Source: Streptomyces sp. NRRL S-87
GTDB lineage: Bacteria; Actinomycetota; Actinomycetes; Streptomycetales; Streptomycetaceae
Length of the DNA stretch: 64,000 bases
Direction of reading: 5' to 3'
Assembly: GCF_000719335.1 (NCBI RefSeq)
Contig: NZ_JOGB01000016.1
Span: 1 to 64,000 of the forward strand
Positions 16,456 to 24,422 of the stretch are shown here, one piece after another. The translations under genes were made by a program, and so were the position numbers. The notes below the pieces were generated by a model. The model was not told the DNA's origin. It saw nothing but the letters and a program-made list of their open reading frames with translations, and made no database searches. Each line of letters begins with the position of its first letter. Position 1 is the first letter of the stretch.

Positions 16456-17849
16456 GCGGCCACTCGCTCGGCGTCCTCCGCCGTGATGCCCTTGGTCGAG
16501 GCGATCACGCCCTTGAGCTTCTTGGCGAGGGCCTCAAAGAACATGCTGAGCGGAAACTCGTCGGGAAGCACGTCGTCGACGAGCTTGCGCGGCGGCTGCG
16601 TCAGGTCGAGCGCGTCGGCGCCCTTGGCCCACTTGGAGCCCGGGTGCGGGGCCAGGTAGGTGGAGACCAGCTCGTACGCCTTGAACCAGTGCACCAGCTT
16701 CGGACGGTCGATGCCGTCGCGGTACAGCTTCTCGATCTCCGCGCAGAGCTGGTTGGTGATCTCCGGCGCACGCGTCCAGTCGATCTTAAGCTTGTTGTCG
16801 GTCCAGCGGATCACGTCGTGCTTGTGCAGGTACGCGAAGAGCAGCTGGCCGCCGAGACCGTCGTAGTTCCGGTTGCGGTCACCGGTCAGCGGGAAGCGGA
16901 ACATGCGGTCGAAGAGGACGGCGTACTGCACGTCACGGCCGTGCTCGTTGCCCTCGGCGTCGAGCTTCACGGCCTCCTTGAAGGCGGTGAGGTCGCAGCG
17001 CAGCTCCTCCAGGCCGTACATCCAGAACGGCTGGCGCTGCTTGATCATGAAGGGGTCGAACGGCAGGTCGCCGTGGCTGTGGGTGCGGTCGTGGACCATG
17101 TCCCACAGCACGAACGCCTTCTCGCAGCGGTCCTGGTCGCCGAGCATCTCGCGGATGTCCTCCGGCAGCTCCAGGCCCAGGGTCTCGACGGCGGCCTCGG
17201 TCACCACGCGGAAGCGGGCGGCCTCGCGGTCGCAGAAGATGCCGCCCCAGCTGAAGCGCTCGGGGGCCTCGCGGACGGCGATGGTCTCCGGGAACAGCAC
17301 GGCGGAGTTGGTGTCGTAGCCCGCGGTGAAGTCCTGGAAGGTGATGCCCAGGAAGAGCGGGTTGTCGTAGCGCGTGCGCTCCAGCTCGGCGAGCCAGTCG
17401 GGCCACACCATCTTCAGGGCGACGGCCTCGAAGTTGCGGTCGAGGTTGCCGTTCTGCGTGTACATCGGGAAGACCACGAGGTGCTGCAGGCCGTCGGCGC
17501 GCTCGGCGGCCGGCTGGAAGGCCAGCAGCGAGTCGAGGAAGTCCGGCACCTGGAAGCCGTCGGCGACCCACTTGCGCAGGTCGGAGACGAGGGCCTCGTG
17601 GTAGGCCTTCGCGTGGGGCAGCAGGGGGGAGAGCTCCTGCACCGCGCCGATCATGCGCTCGACGACGGCGGCGACCGTCGCCGACTGGGGAGCGCCCTCG
17701 GCGTCGAAGTCGATCGAGCCGTCCTTGGACTGCCAAGGCCGGATCTCTTCCACGGCGGCCTTGAGCACGGGCCATGCCGGGTGGTCCACCACCCGCTGAC
17801 CGGCGGTTATCACGCCACCGTCGGCGCCCGGCACAAGAGTTTCCGTCAT
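16452..17849 (-). CDS. DUF6421-family protein
   Basis: A 465-residue soluble protein that I match to DUF6421, an actinobacterial family of unknown function. It is rich in aromatic and acidic residues. Conserved-looking polar words such as WDMVHDRTHSHGDLPFDPFMIKQRQP, FSWGGIFCDREAARFR and FEAVALKMVWPDW suggest an enzyme, perhaps metal-dependent given the HDRTHSH cluster, but this is inference. ATG 17849 has GGAGGAAG upstream. It is the promoter-proximal gene of the operon with the SDR and threonine-aldolase enzymes. Confidence 0.8.
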   Translation of the reverse strand: MTETLVPGADGGVITAGQRVVDHPAWPVLKAAVEEIRPWQSKDGSIDFDAEGAPQSATVAAVVERMIGAVQELSPLLPHAKAYHEALVSDLRKWVADGFQVPDFLDSLLAFQPAAERADGLQHLVVFPMYTQNGNLDRNFEAVALKMVWPDWLAELERTRYDNPLFLGITFQDFTAGYDTNSAVLFPETIAVREAPERFSWGGIFCDREAARFRVVTEAAVETLGLELPEDIREMLGDQDRCEKAFVLWDMVHDRTHSHGDLPFDPFMIKQRQPFWMYGLEELRCDLTAFKEAVKLDAEGNEHGRDVQYAVLFDRMFRFPLTGDRNRNYDGLGGQLLFAYLHKHDVIRWTDNKLKIDWTRAPEITNQLCAEIEKLYRDGIDRPKLVHWFKAYELVSTYLAPHPGSKWAKGADALDLTQPPRKLVDDVLPDEFPLSMFFEALAKKLKGVIASTKGITAEDAERVAA

Positions 17850-17884
17850 GTCACTTCCTCCACAGGAGAACCTCACGTCAACAC

Positions 17885-17914
17885 AGCGTATGCATGCGAG
17901 GCTCTTCCGCTCAA
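17885..17914 (-). promoter_or_regulatory. predicted housekeeping-type promoter of the DUF6421 operon
   Basis: Read on the minus strand, TTGAGC (17909-17914) and TACGCT (17885-17890) are separated by 18 bp and lie about 36 bp before the DUF6421 start. This fits the principal sigma (HrdB-type) consensus. The surrounding 60 bp are noticeably AT-rich. Confidence 0.6.
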
Positions 17915-18604
17915 GAGGGGGATCAATAAATTATTCTGCGGAACCCCCCGCTCGACCGTAAGTCTTCCCGTCACCCACCGTCGCGGCGACGCCTTCGCCG
18001 ATCCCCGCGAGGGCCTGGTCCGCCTACCCGAGCAGGCCCGCGAGGGCGAGGGAGCCGTGGTACATCCCCGGGTACGCATCCTCCCGCGCCGGGACGCCGG
18101 CCGCACGCTGGGCCCGGGACGTACGCCGCCCCGTCGTCGCGCAGCGATCACACTCCGCAGTCACCCTGCGGGCGGGCGGCAGGCGGTGCGTTTCGGCCAG
18201 CAGGGGGGAGGTGAGGGGGTGGGTCGGCGGGGGTGCGGGTGCGGGTGCGGGTGTGGGTGTGGGTGCGGGTGCTGGTTCCGGGGCTGGTGGCGGTGCTGGT
18301 GCCGGGGCCGGTGCTGGCGCGGGGGCCGGTGCGACCGTACGAGCGCCCGGCGATGGCGGCTGAGCCGGGACCGGCGCGCTCGCCGCGTCAAGACCCGGAA
18401 GACGCGCCCACGCCCGGGTGACGCGCAACGGGACCGGGCGGCCCCGCCCGGCGCCGGAGGCCAGTCCCCTCCTGGCCAAGGACGTCGCGACAGTGCGTGC
18501 ACGGACGGTCTCAATCCGCGCACGGCCCACTACGCTGCCTGCTTACCGCGCGGGCGGTCAGGGCCGCCGTGCGGTGAGCCGCCGTCGACGGAAGCGAGAG
18601 AACC
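17915..18604. other. long intergenic region with GGGTGC hexamer array
   Basis: About 690 bp between the divergent DUF6421 operon and the phosphodiesterase gene. An AT-rich stretch (about 17915-17950) borders the operon promoter. At 18231-18272 seven tandem hexamers (GGGTGC or GGGTGT) form a purine-biased tract that continues as looser G-rich repeats to about 18330. Frames across it give Pro/Ala or Arg-rich low-complexity peptides with no ribosome site. I see no gene in it. Confidence 0.65.
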
Positions 18605-19288
18605 TTGACTTTCCTCACCATCGGTCATCGCGGGGTCATGGGCGTCGAACCCGAGAACACCCTCCGCTCGTTCGTCCGCGCGGAACGCTCCGGCATGGAC
18701 GTCATCGCGCTCGACCTCCAGCTGAGCAAGGACGGCGTCCTCGTCGCCGTGCACGACGCCGAGGTGGACCGCACCACCGACGGCTCGGGTGCCGTCGCCG
18801 ATCTGACCCTCGCCGAACTGCGCGAGCTCGACGCCGGGCAGGGCGAGCGGATCCCGGTGTTCGAGGAGGTTCTGGACGCGGTCCGGGCCCCGTTGCAGGC
18901 GGAGGTCCGGGACCTCGCCGCAGCCACCGCCCTCGCCGAGGTCATGCTCAGCCGCGACCTGACCGCGCGCGTGGAGGTCTCCTCCTTCCACGACGCGGCC
19001 CTCGCCGAGATCGCCCGCCTCGTGCCGGGCGTGCGCACCACCCTGACCGCGAGCCGGTACGGCGAGGACGTCGTCGACCGGGCGCTGGCGGCGGGCGTGG
19101 AGACGCTGGCCCTCAACCTGCGCCGGCTCACGCTGGAGACCGTCGAGTCCGCGCACGCGGCCGGGCTGCGGGTGACCGGCTGGACGGTCAACACGCTGGA
19201 GCAGCTGCGGCTGGCACGGGCCCTCGAACTCGACGGGGCGACGACCGACTTCCCGGAGATCCGGCGGACCGGCCGGTTCACTGCCTGA
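18605..19288 (+). CDS. glycerophosphodiester phosphodiesterase, metal-site variant
   Basis: A 227-residue GDPD-fold protein, normally hydrolysing glycerophosphodiesters to glycerol-3-phosphate and an alcohol. The signature IGHRG (His8-Arg9), PENT (Glu17) and VHD (His50) are present. The canonical metal ligand Glu of the I-E-x-D motif is replaced by Ala35 (VIALDLQLSKDG; gcg codon), and the later E-x-K motif reads EVRDL. The rest, including GWTVNT, is intact and no frameshift is seen. Activity may be altered. It has no signal peptide. The start is TTG 18605; GGAAG lies upstream at loose spacing. Confidence 0.85.
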   Translation: MTFLTIGHRGVMGVEPENTLRSFVRAERSGMDVIALDLQLSKDGVLVAVHDAEVDRTTDGSGAVADLTLAELRELDAGQGERIPVFEEVLDAVRAPLQAEVRDLAAATALAEVMLSRDLTARVEVSSFHDAALAEIARLVPGVRTTLTASRYGEDVVDRALAAGVETLALNLRRLTLETVESAHAAGLRVTGWTVNTLEQLRLARALELDGATTDFPEIRRTGRFTA

Positions 19289-19313
19289 AGGTGGGGTGAG
19301 GTCGTGGGGGGCG

Positions 19314-19398
19314 AGGTCGGTTGAGGGCCGACGTCGGCTGAGGGCCGAGGTCGGTTGAGGGCCGAGGCCGGTTGAGGGCCGAGGCCGGTTGAGGGCTC
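19314..19398. repeat. 17-bp tandem repeat, five copies
   Basis: Five contiguous 17-bp units (consensus aggtcggttgagggccg) follow the phosphodiesterase stop. Copies differ at one to three positions, and the fourth and fifth are nearly identical. It lies between convergent genes and is likely variable in copy number. Confidence 0.88.
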
Positions 19399-19427
19399 AG
19401 GGCTCGGCGTTGAGGGCGAGGGTTGGT

Positions 19428-19976
19428 TCAGAGGACCTTGACGAGGAGCTCGAACTCCAGGTCCGGACGGCGCGGGAGGCCGAAACGCTCGTCCCCGTAC
19501 GGGAAGGGGCTGGTCTCGCCGGTGCGCCGGTAGCCGCGGCGCTCGTACCAGGCGATCAGCTCCTCGCGGACGGAGATGACGGTCATCTGCATCTCGCGGG
19601 CGCCCCAGTCGGCCCGGACCCGACGCTCGGCCTCGGCGATGATCACCTTGCCGAGGCCCGCGCCCTGGAGCGCCGGACGTACGGCGAACATGCCGAAGTA
19701 CGCGCATTCGCCCCGGTGTTCGAGCTGGCAGCAGGCCACGAGCTCGCCGTCCTGCTCGACCACGAGCAGGATGCTCGCCGGATCCTCGATCACGGCGCGC
19801 ACCCCGTCGGGGTCGGTGCGCTGGCCGTCGAGGATGTCCGCCTCGGTGGTCCAGCCGCCCCGGCTGGAGTCACCGCGGTAGGCCGACTCCACCAGCGCCA
19901 CGAGTGCCGGCACGTCCTCGAGGACGGCGGGCCGGAAGGACGGCGCTGCCTCGGTACGGACGGTGCTCGGTTCCAT
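19428..19976 (-). CDS. GNAT-family N-acetyltransferase
   Basis: A 182-residue acetyltransferase with the four GNAT motifs. The acetyl-CoA loop is in FAVRPALQGAGLGKVIIAEAERR, followed by MTVISVREELIAWYERRGYRRTGE. The acceptor substrate is unknown. ATG 19976 has GGAG at good spacing; the longer open frame is rejected. It is a lone gene, convergent with the phosphodiesterase and divergent from the DUF5134 gene. Confidence 0.9.
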   Translation of the reverse strand: MEPSTVRTEAAPSFRPAVLEDVPALVALVESAYRGDSSRGGWTTEADILDGQRTDPDGVRAVIEDPASILLVVEQDGELVACCQLEHRGECAYFGMFAVRPALQGAGLGKVIIAEAERRVRADWGAREMQMTVISVREELIAWYERRGYRRTGETSPFPYGDERFGLPRRPDLEFELLVKVL

Positions 19977-20200
19977 GGACGGTCTCCGTTCTCGGTACGG
20001 CCGGTGCCGGGCGTGGCGCGTGCCCGGGGCCACGCGGGCGGGCCGGAGCACGCGGCGCGGGGTCCGACGAGCCTATCCCGGGCGCGCTCAGCGGCGCGTA
20101 AAGGGGGCGGGGTGCGTGCGGCCCCGCCCCACTGCCCCTCTGCGCCCGCGTGCGCCCCCGCCGGGGCGGGCATCCCTCCCCCGAGGGAGGGGAGGTCCTC

Positions 20201-20782
20201 GTGCACGAGGCGACGGCTACGCCTGGCTGGCTGCTCGTGGCACTGTGCGTGCTGAGCGGCGCGTACTGCCTACGTCGGCTGCGCGCGGAGTCCGCGCAGG
20301 ACCGGGTCGGGGCGGGCGCCGAGGCGCTGATGGGCTTCGGCATGGCGGCGATGGCAGCGCTGCCGGTCGCCGGGCGGTGGGCGGACGACGGGGGACGGCT
20401 GCTGGGCGCGGTGTTCGTGGGCGCGGCGGGGCACGCGCTGTGGGCCGCGCGGCGGGGCGGGCACCACCACGTGCACCACCTGGTGGGCTCCCTGGCGATG
20501 GTCTACATGGCGGCGGGGATGCTGCCGGGCGGCGGACACCACGGGCACGGCGGTGCGGGCGGGGTGCCTGTGGTGACCGGGCTGCTCCTCCTCTATTACA
20601 CGGTGTACGTCCTGCACGGTGGCACGCGTCTGGTCCCGGCGGCGCTCAGCCCCGGGGCCGGGCTCCCGGCGGCCGCGGGACCGGCCGCGGTCAAGGGGGT
20701 CTGGGCCGTGCGTCGCGAGGTCACCGAGGCGTGCCGGCTGGCCATGGGGTTCGGGATGCTGGCGATGCTGCTCGGGATGTGA
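20201..20782 (+). CDS. DUF5134-family membrane protein
   Basis: A 193-residue integral membrane protein with about five to six hydrophobic segments. Two His-rich stretches stand out, HHHVHH and GGGHHGHGG, together with many Met residues in the helices (GFGMAAMAAL, MVYMAAGML, GFGMLAML). A metal-related role is thinkable, but the family has no established function. GTG 20201 follows GGGAGGGGAGG. An M56 peptidase gene follows 126 bp downstream in the same direction. Confidence 0.8.
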   Translation: MHEATATPGWLLVALCVLSGAYCLRRLRAESAQDRVGAGAEALMGFGMAAMAALPVAGRWADDGGRLLGAVFVGAAGHALWAARRGGHHHVHHLVGSLAMVYMAAGMLPGGGHHGHGGAGGVPVVTGLLLLYYTVYVLHGGTRLVPAALSPGAGLPAAAGPAAVKGVWAVRREVTEACRLAMGFGMLAMLLGM

Positions 20783-20872
20783 CGTGGCTCGTGCGTGTCT
20801 TCTGTGGGTGGGGGGGCGGGAGTTCCCGTCTAGCTGCTCGACGTGGTCTCCGTCACTTGGGGTGCGGGGGCA

Positions 20873-20884
20873 TACCCGGGGGTA
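20873..20884. promoter_or_regulatory. TACCC-N2-GGGTA dyad upstream of M56 gene
   Basis: TACCCGGGGGTA lies 25 bp upstream of the M56 peptidase start. The G-tract dyad resembles operators of copper-responsive CsoR repressors, but it is short and its arms are only 5 bp. The identification is tentative. Confidence 0.3.
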
Positions 20885-20908
20885 GGGGCGCGCTCGTAGG
20901 GTGACGCC

Positions 20909-21844
20909 ATGATGGTCCCCGCCGTACTCCTCGTGCTCGGCGTCCTGACCGCTCTTGTCGCTCCGCGCCTGCTGGCCCGTGCCGACTGGACCGACCGCGA
21001 ACCCGTGGTGGCGCTGTGGGTGTGGCAGTGCGTGGTCGCCGCCGTCCTGCTGTGCTTCGGGCTGTCCATGGTGCTCAGCGCCTCGGCCGCCTGGTCGGCC
21101 GTGCGGGGACGGGTGTTCGCCGGGGCGCCGCACGGGGTGGCCGACGCGTACGGGCTGGGCGAGGGCGGCACGTGGGCGGCCGGAACGGCCCTGGTGCTGG
21201 CCCTCGGCGGGGTGTGGACCGCGGCGATGCTGACCGGCGAGGTGCTGCGGGCGCGGGCCGGACGCAGGTACCGGCGGGCCGAACTCCGTGAACGGGCACC
21301 GCTGCTGCCGGGTGAGCGGCCCGCCGCGGGGGACCTGGTCATTCTGGAGGCCCCGCGGCCCGACGCGTGGTGGCTGGCGGGCACGGATCCGCGTCTGGTG
21401 GTCTCCACGGGCGCGCTGCGCCGGCTCAAGGGCCGTCAACTGGACGCCGTGCTCGCGCACGAGCAGGGGCACGCCACGGCCCGGCACGACTGGCTGCTGC
21501 ACTGCGCGGGGGCGCTGGCGGGCGGGTTCCCGCAGGTGCCGGTGTTCGCGGCGTTCCGGGCGGAGATGCACCGGCTGGTGGAACTGGCCGCCGACGACGT
21601 GGCCTCGCGCCGCTTCGGCCGGCTGACGGTGGCTCTGGCGTTGGTCGAACTCAACGAGGACAAGGGCGTGTTCGGGCCAGGCGCGGCCCCCCAGTCCCAT
21701 GTCCCGGAGCGGGTGCGGAGGTTGCTGGCGGCGCAGCCCCGCCTGACCGCGTTCCGGCGGCTGCGTCTGACGGCCGCGGCCGCGCTGGTGCCGGCCGTGC
21801 CGCTGCTGGTGGCCTTCGCGCCGGGGCTCAGCGCGCTGGGGTGA
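20909..21844 (+). CDS. M56-family membrane metallopeptidase
   Basis: A 311-residue BlaR1/MecR1-type peptidase without a sensor domain. There are about four transmembrane segments, three before and one after the catalytic domain. The zinc motif is His184-Glu-Gln-Gly-His188 (AHEQGH), with the downstream ELAADDVASRRFG supplying the third ligand region. In the family it would cleave a repressor or other substrate at the membrane; no BlaI-type repressor is adjacent. Pairing with a DUF5134 protein suggests a shared task. Confidence 0.87.
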   Translation: MMVPAVLLVLGVLTALVAPRLLARADWTDREPVVALWVWQCVVAAVLLCFGLSMVLSASAAWSAVRGRVFAGAPHGVADAYGLGEGGTWAAGTALVLALGGVWTAAMLTGEVLRARAGRRYRRAELRERAPLLPGERPAAGDLVILEAPRPDAWWLAGTDPRLVVSTGALRRLKGRQLDAVLAHEQGHATARHDWLLHCAGALAGGFPQVPVFAAFRAEMHRLVELAADDVASRRFGRLTVALALVELNEDKGVFGPGAAPQSHVPERVRRLLAAQPRLTAFRRLRLTAAAALVPAVPLLVAFAPGLSALG

Positions 21845-22230
21845 GGGGTGGGGGTGGGGCGGGGTCGGAGTGTCGGGGGCTCGCTCTGCGGGGCCTCCGC
21901 CCTGTGGTGTGGGCCGGTGTCGGGGGTGGGGTGGGCGGCGGCACTCTCGTGAGACGGTGACCCGGGTCGCGGGGAGCGGGTGGGCGTCGGGGCTCTCGTG
22001 AAGTCGTGAGCCCGGAGTTCGCTGACGGGAGCGTGGGCAAGACCGTCCGGCGTTGCGCAGGCGGGCGACCGCACGGGCATGACGGTGCCGGAGCTGGGAC
22101 GATCCCCCGCGTCGCCCCAGCGCCGGCAGCCGGACCGTCGCGGGAACGCGATCGCGAGCACGTCGGAACGGCCCCGGGACGGAGTGCGCTGAGTATATTG
22201 GCTGGGAGCCAGTCAACGCAGGAGTTAAGC
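21845..22230. other. intergenic region before the TetR gene
   Basis: About 385 bp of G-rich DNA. Two loosely similar words (cactctcgtgagacggtga and ggctctcgtgaagtcgtgag) form a diverged direct repeat about 50 bp apart. The last 40 bp contain the predicted regulatory site of the TetR gene. No gene is seen. Confidence 0.5.
22199..22211. promoter_or_regulatory. candidate TetR operator and -10 element
   Basis: TGGCTGGGAGCCA is a 5-bp perfect dyad with a 3-nt centre, 20 bp upstream of the TetR start. It abuts TATATT (22194-22199), a good -10 candidate. The arrangement suggests autorepression. No convincing -35 was found. Confidence 0.45.
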
Positions 22231-22869
22231 ATGTCCCCGCGCAGCCCGTCGGTCAATGAAGAGTTGCGCAGACGTTCCCGGGAGCGCCTGCTGCAGGCGA
22301 CGGTCGAGCTCGTGGCCGAACGTGGTTACGAGGCGACGACCCTCGCGGACATCGCGGACCGGGCCGGAGCGGCCCGCGGTCTCGTGTCGTACTACTTTCC
22401 GGGCAAGCGGCAGCTGCTGCAGTCCGCCGTGCACCGGCTGATGCACCGGAGCCTCGCCGCGGCCCTCGAACGCGAACCGCGCACCGACGACGGTCGGGAG
22501 CTGCTGGCCCGGGCGATCGACGCGATCCTGGGCCTGGCGCGGGAGCAGCCCCTGCTGATGCGCACCCACATGGCGGGGATCCTCTCGGCGGAGGGGTTCG
22601 TGCAGTGCCCGGAGCAGCAGCGGCTGGCCGAGCTGCTGCGGGGCGTGGTGGCGGCGTACGGGTCGGACTCGGTGGACACCGACTACCCGATGCTGCGGGC
22701 GCTGCTGATGGGAGCGGTGTTCGCGGCGCTGCTGCCGGGGGCGCCGATGGCGGCGGCACGGCTGCGGGCGGAGCTGTTCCAGCGGTACGGGCTGGACTGG
22801 GAGCTGGGGGTTCCGCCGGACGGGGAGCCGCCCGGCGGAACCCTGCCGCACGGTACGCGCGCGGCCTGA
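22231..22869 (+). CDS. TetR/AcrR-family transcriptional regulator
   Basis: A 212-residue repressor. The N-terminal helix-turn-helix domain reads RLLQATVELVAERGYEATTLADIADRAGAARGLVSYYFPGKRQLL (about residues 18-62). The ligand-binding domain has no recognisable subfamily signature. ATG 22231 is preceded by AGGAG. It converges with the LVIVD gene, leaving 11 bp. Its targets are unknown apart from a possible operator in its own promoter. Confidence 0.92.
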   Translation: MSPRSPSVNEELRRRSRERLLQATVELVAERGYEATTLADIADRAGAARGLVSYYFPGKRQLLQSAVHRLMHRSLAAALEREPRTDDGRELLARAIDAILGLAREQPLLMRTHMAGILSAEGFVQCPEQQRLAELLRGVVAAYGSDSVDTDYPMLRALLMGAVFAALLPGAPMAAARLRAELFQRYGLDWELGVPPDGEPPGGTLPHGTRAA

Positions 22870-22880
22870 GGGCGCGTCGG

Positions 22881-24365
22881 TCAGTAGCGGTAGTCGGGCT
22901 GGGACTGGACGTTGAGCCGGTCCATCCAGACGTCCTCGGCCGGGTCGGTGAGCGGGTCGCGGACCGTCAGGACGTCGAAGCCCTTGGCGATGTCGCTCGA
23001 GTAGATGTGGCCGTTGTAGTAGTACGCGGACCACGAGCCGCCGATGAGCGCCTCGGTCGTGGACAGCGGGCCGCGCTCGAAGTAGCCGATCTCGCGCGGG
23101 TGGGCGGAGTCGGTGAAGTCCCAGACGGAGACCCCGCCCTGGTACCAGGCCTGCACCATGATGTCGCGGCCGGCGACCGGGATGAGCGAGCCGTTGTGGG
23201 CCACGCAGTTCTCCGTGTCGGCCTGGTGGCGGTCGATCTTGTAGTAGCTGCGGAAGACCAGCTTGCGCTGGTCACCGGTGCCGGTGATGTCGTAGATGCC
23301 GTCGGCGCCGCGGTTCGGGCCGGTGGCCGCGTTGCAGGTGGCTCCCCCGCCGCCGCCGAGCTCGTCGGTGAAGACGACCTTGTCGCCGCGCTCGTTGAAG
23401 GTCGCCGAGTGCCAGAAGGCGAAGTTGACGTTGTCCTGCACCCGGTCGATGACCCGGGGGTGCTCCGGCCTGCTGATGTCGAGGAGCACGCCGTCGCCCA
23501 TGCAGGCGCCGGCGGCGAGCTTCTTCGCGGGGTAGACGGTGATGTCGTGGCAGCCGGTGGTCTTGGAGACGCCGGGGTTGGTGGGCGCGCCGGGGTTGCC
23601 GCCGTCCGGGAAGAGGACGGGGAAGTCGATGACCTTGGCCTGCTCCGGCGCGTTCTTGGGGACCTTGACGATCGAGATGCCGTCGTGCGGGGGCTTGCAG
23701 TCCGGGAACGCGTCGTTGGGCGAGTACGACTGGACGTACAGGTAGACGCTGTTCCCGCCGGGCACGAGCGTGTGGGTGTGGGAGCCGCAGTTGGTCTCGA
23801 CGGAGGCGATGTACTTCGGGTTCTTCTTGTCCTTGACGTCGAAGATCTTGATGCCCTCCCACGAGGACTTCTCCGAGGCCGGCTGCGGGACGCTGCTGCA
23901 GGAGTTGTCGCTGCGCGAGGAGTCGGTCGACAGGAAGAGCAGGTTGTTCCAGACCGAGACGTCGTTCTGGCTGCCGGGGCAGAGCACCTGGGTGACGACC
24001 TGGGGAGCGGCCGGGCGGCTGATGTCGTAGATGACGAAGCCGTCGTAGTTGCCGCCGTAGGCGTACTTCCCCTGGAAGGCGAGGTCGGTGTTGAAGTTCT
24101 GCAGCGCGCCCTTGGGGATGTTCGCCACGTGCTCGACGTTCGCGCTGTGGACGACCTCGTCCTGGCCGGGGAGGTCACCGGCGGCGATGGCTCCGCGGAC
24201 CCGCTCGGCGGTGCGCGGGGAGACGTCGTGGCCCGCCGGGGCAGTGCCGGGGTCGGGGGTGGCCGCCGCGGGGGCGGCTGCGAGGAACGCCGCCAGCAGG
24301 CCGGTCACCGTGGCAGCGGCTCCCCAACGGCCTCTGCGTCGGCGGGTGGTGCGTAACTCGATCAC
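22881..24365 (-). CDS. secreted LVIVD-repeat beta-propeller protein
   Basis: A 494-residue exported protein. A twin-arginine-like or basic signal (RTTRRRRGRWG followed by a hydrophobic Ala-rich stretch) precedes a propeller of LVIVD-type blades, each with a GFVIYDIS, IKIFDVKD or GVSVWDFTD strand. Several Cys pairs in the mature part (for example LCPGSQN, DNSCSS, TNCGSH, DCKPP, TGCHD) suggest disulfides, consistent with export. The function of such proteins is unclear. GTG 24365 has AGGAGG upstream. It is divergent from the DUF305 lipoprotein by 57 bp. Confidence 0.85.
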   Translation of the reverse strand: MIELRTTRRRRGRWGAAATVTGLLAAFLAAAPAAATPDPGTAPAGHDVSPRTAERVRGAIAAGDLPGQDEVVHSANVEHVANIPKGALQNFNTDLAFQGKYAYGGNYDGFVIYDISRPAAPQVVTQVLCPGSQNDVSVWNNLLFLSTDSSRSDNSCSSVPQPASEKSSWEGIKIFDVKDKKNPKYIASVETNCGSHTHTLVPGGNSVYLYVQSYSPNDAFPDCKPPHDGISIVKVPKNAPEQAKVIDFPVLFPDGGNPGAPTNPGVSKTTGCHDITVYPAKKLAAGACMGDGVLLDISRPEHPRVIDRVQDNVNFAFWHSATFNERGDKVVFTDELGGGGGATCNAATGPNRGADGIYDITGTGDQRKLVFRSYYKIDRHQADTENCVAHNGSLIPVAGRDIMVQAWYQGGVSVWDFTDSAHPREIGYFERGPLSTTEALIGGSWSAYYYNGHIYSSDIAKGFDVLTVRDPLTDPAEDVWMDRLNVQSQPDYRY

Positions 24366-24422
24366 TGCATCCTCCTGGGATCCACTGATGCACGACGGGC
24401 GCGAAAGACGGCCCCCGGCAGT

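Noticed and set aside
18231..18272. Hexamer array considered as a CRISPR or origin repeat
   Set aside because: Units are contiguous with no spacers, and no DnaA boxes or cas genes are present.
18024..18530. Leftward 168-codon frame upstream of the DUF6421 operon
   Set aside because: Pro/Ala-Pro low-complexity produced by the GGGTGC array, with no ribosome site or recognisable domain.
20873..20884. BlaI/CopY-type operator for the M56 gene
   Set aside because: The dyad lacks the TACA-N2-TGTA form expected for that repressor family and no BlaI gene is adjacent; only a weak CsoR-like reading was kept.
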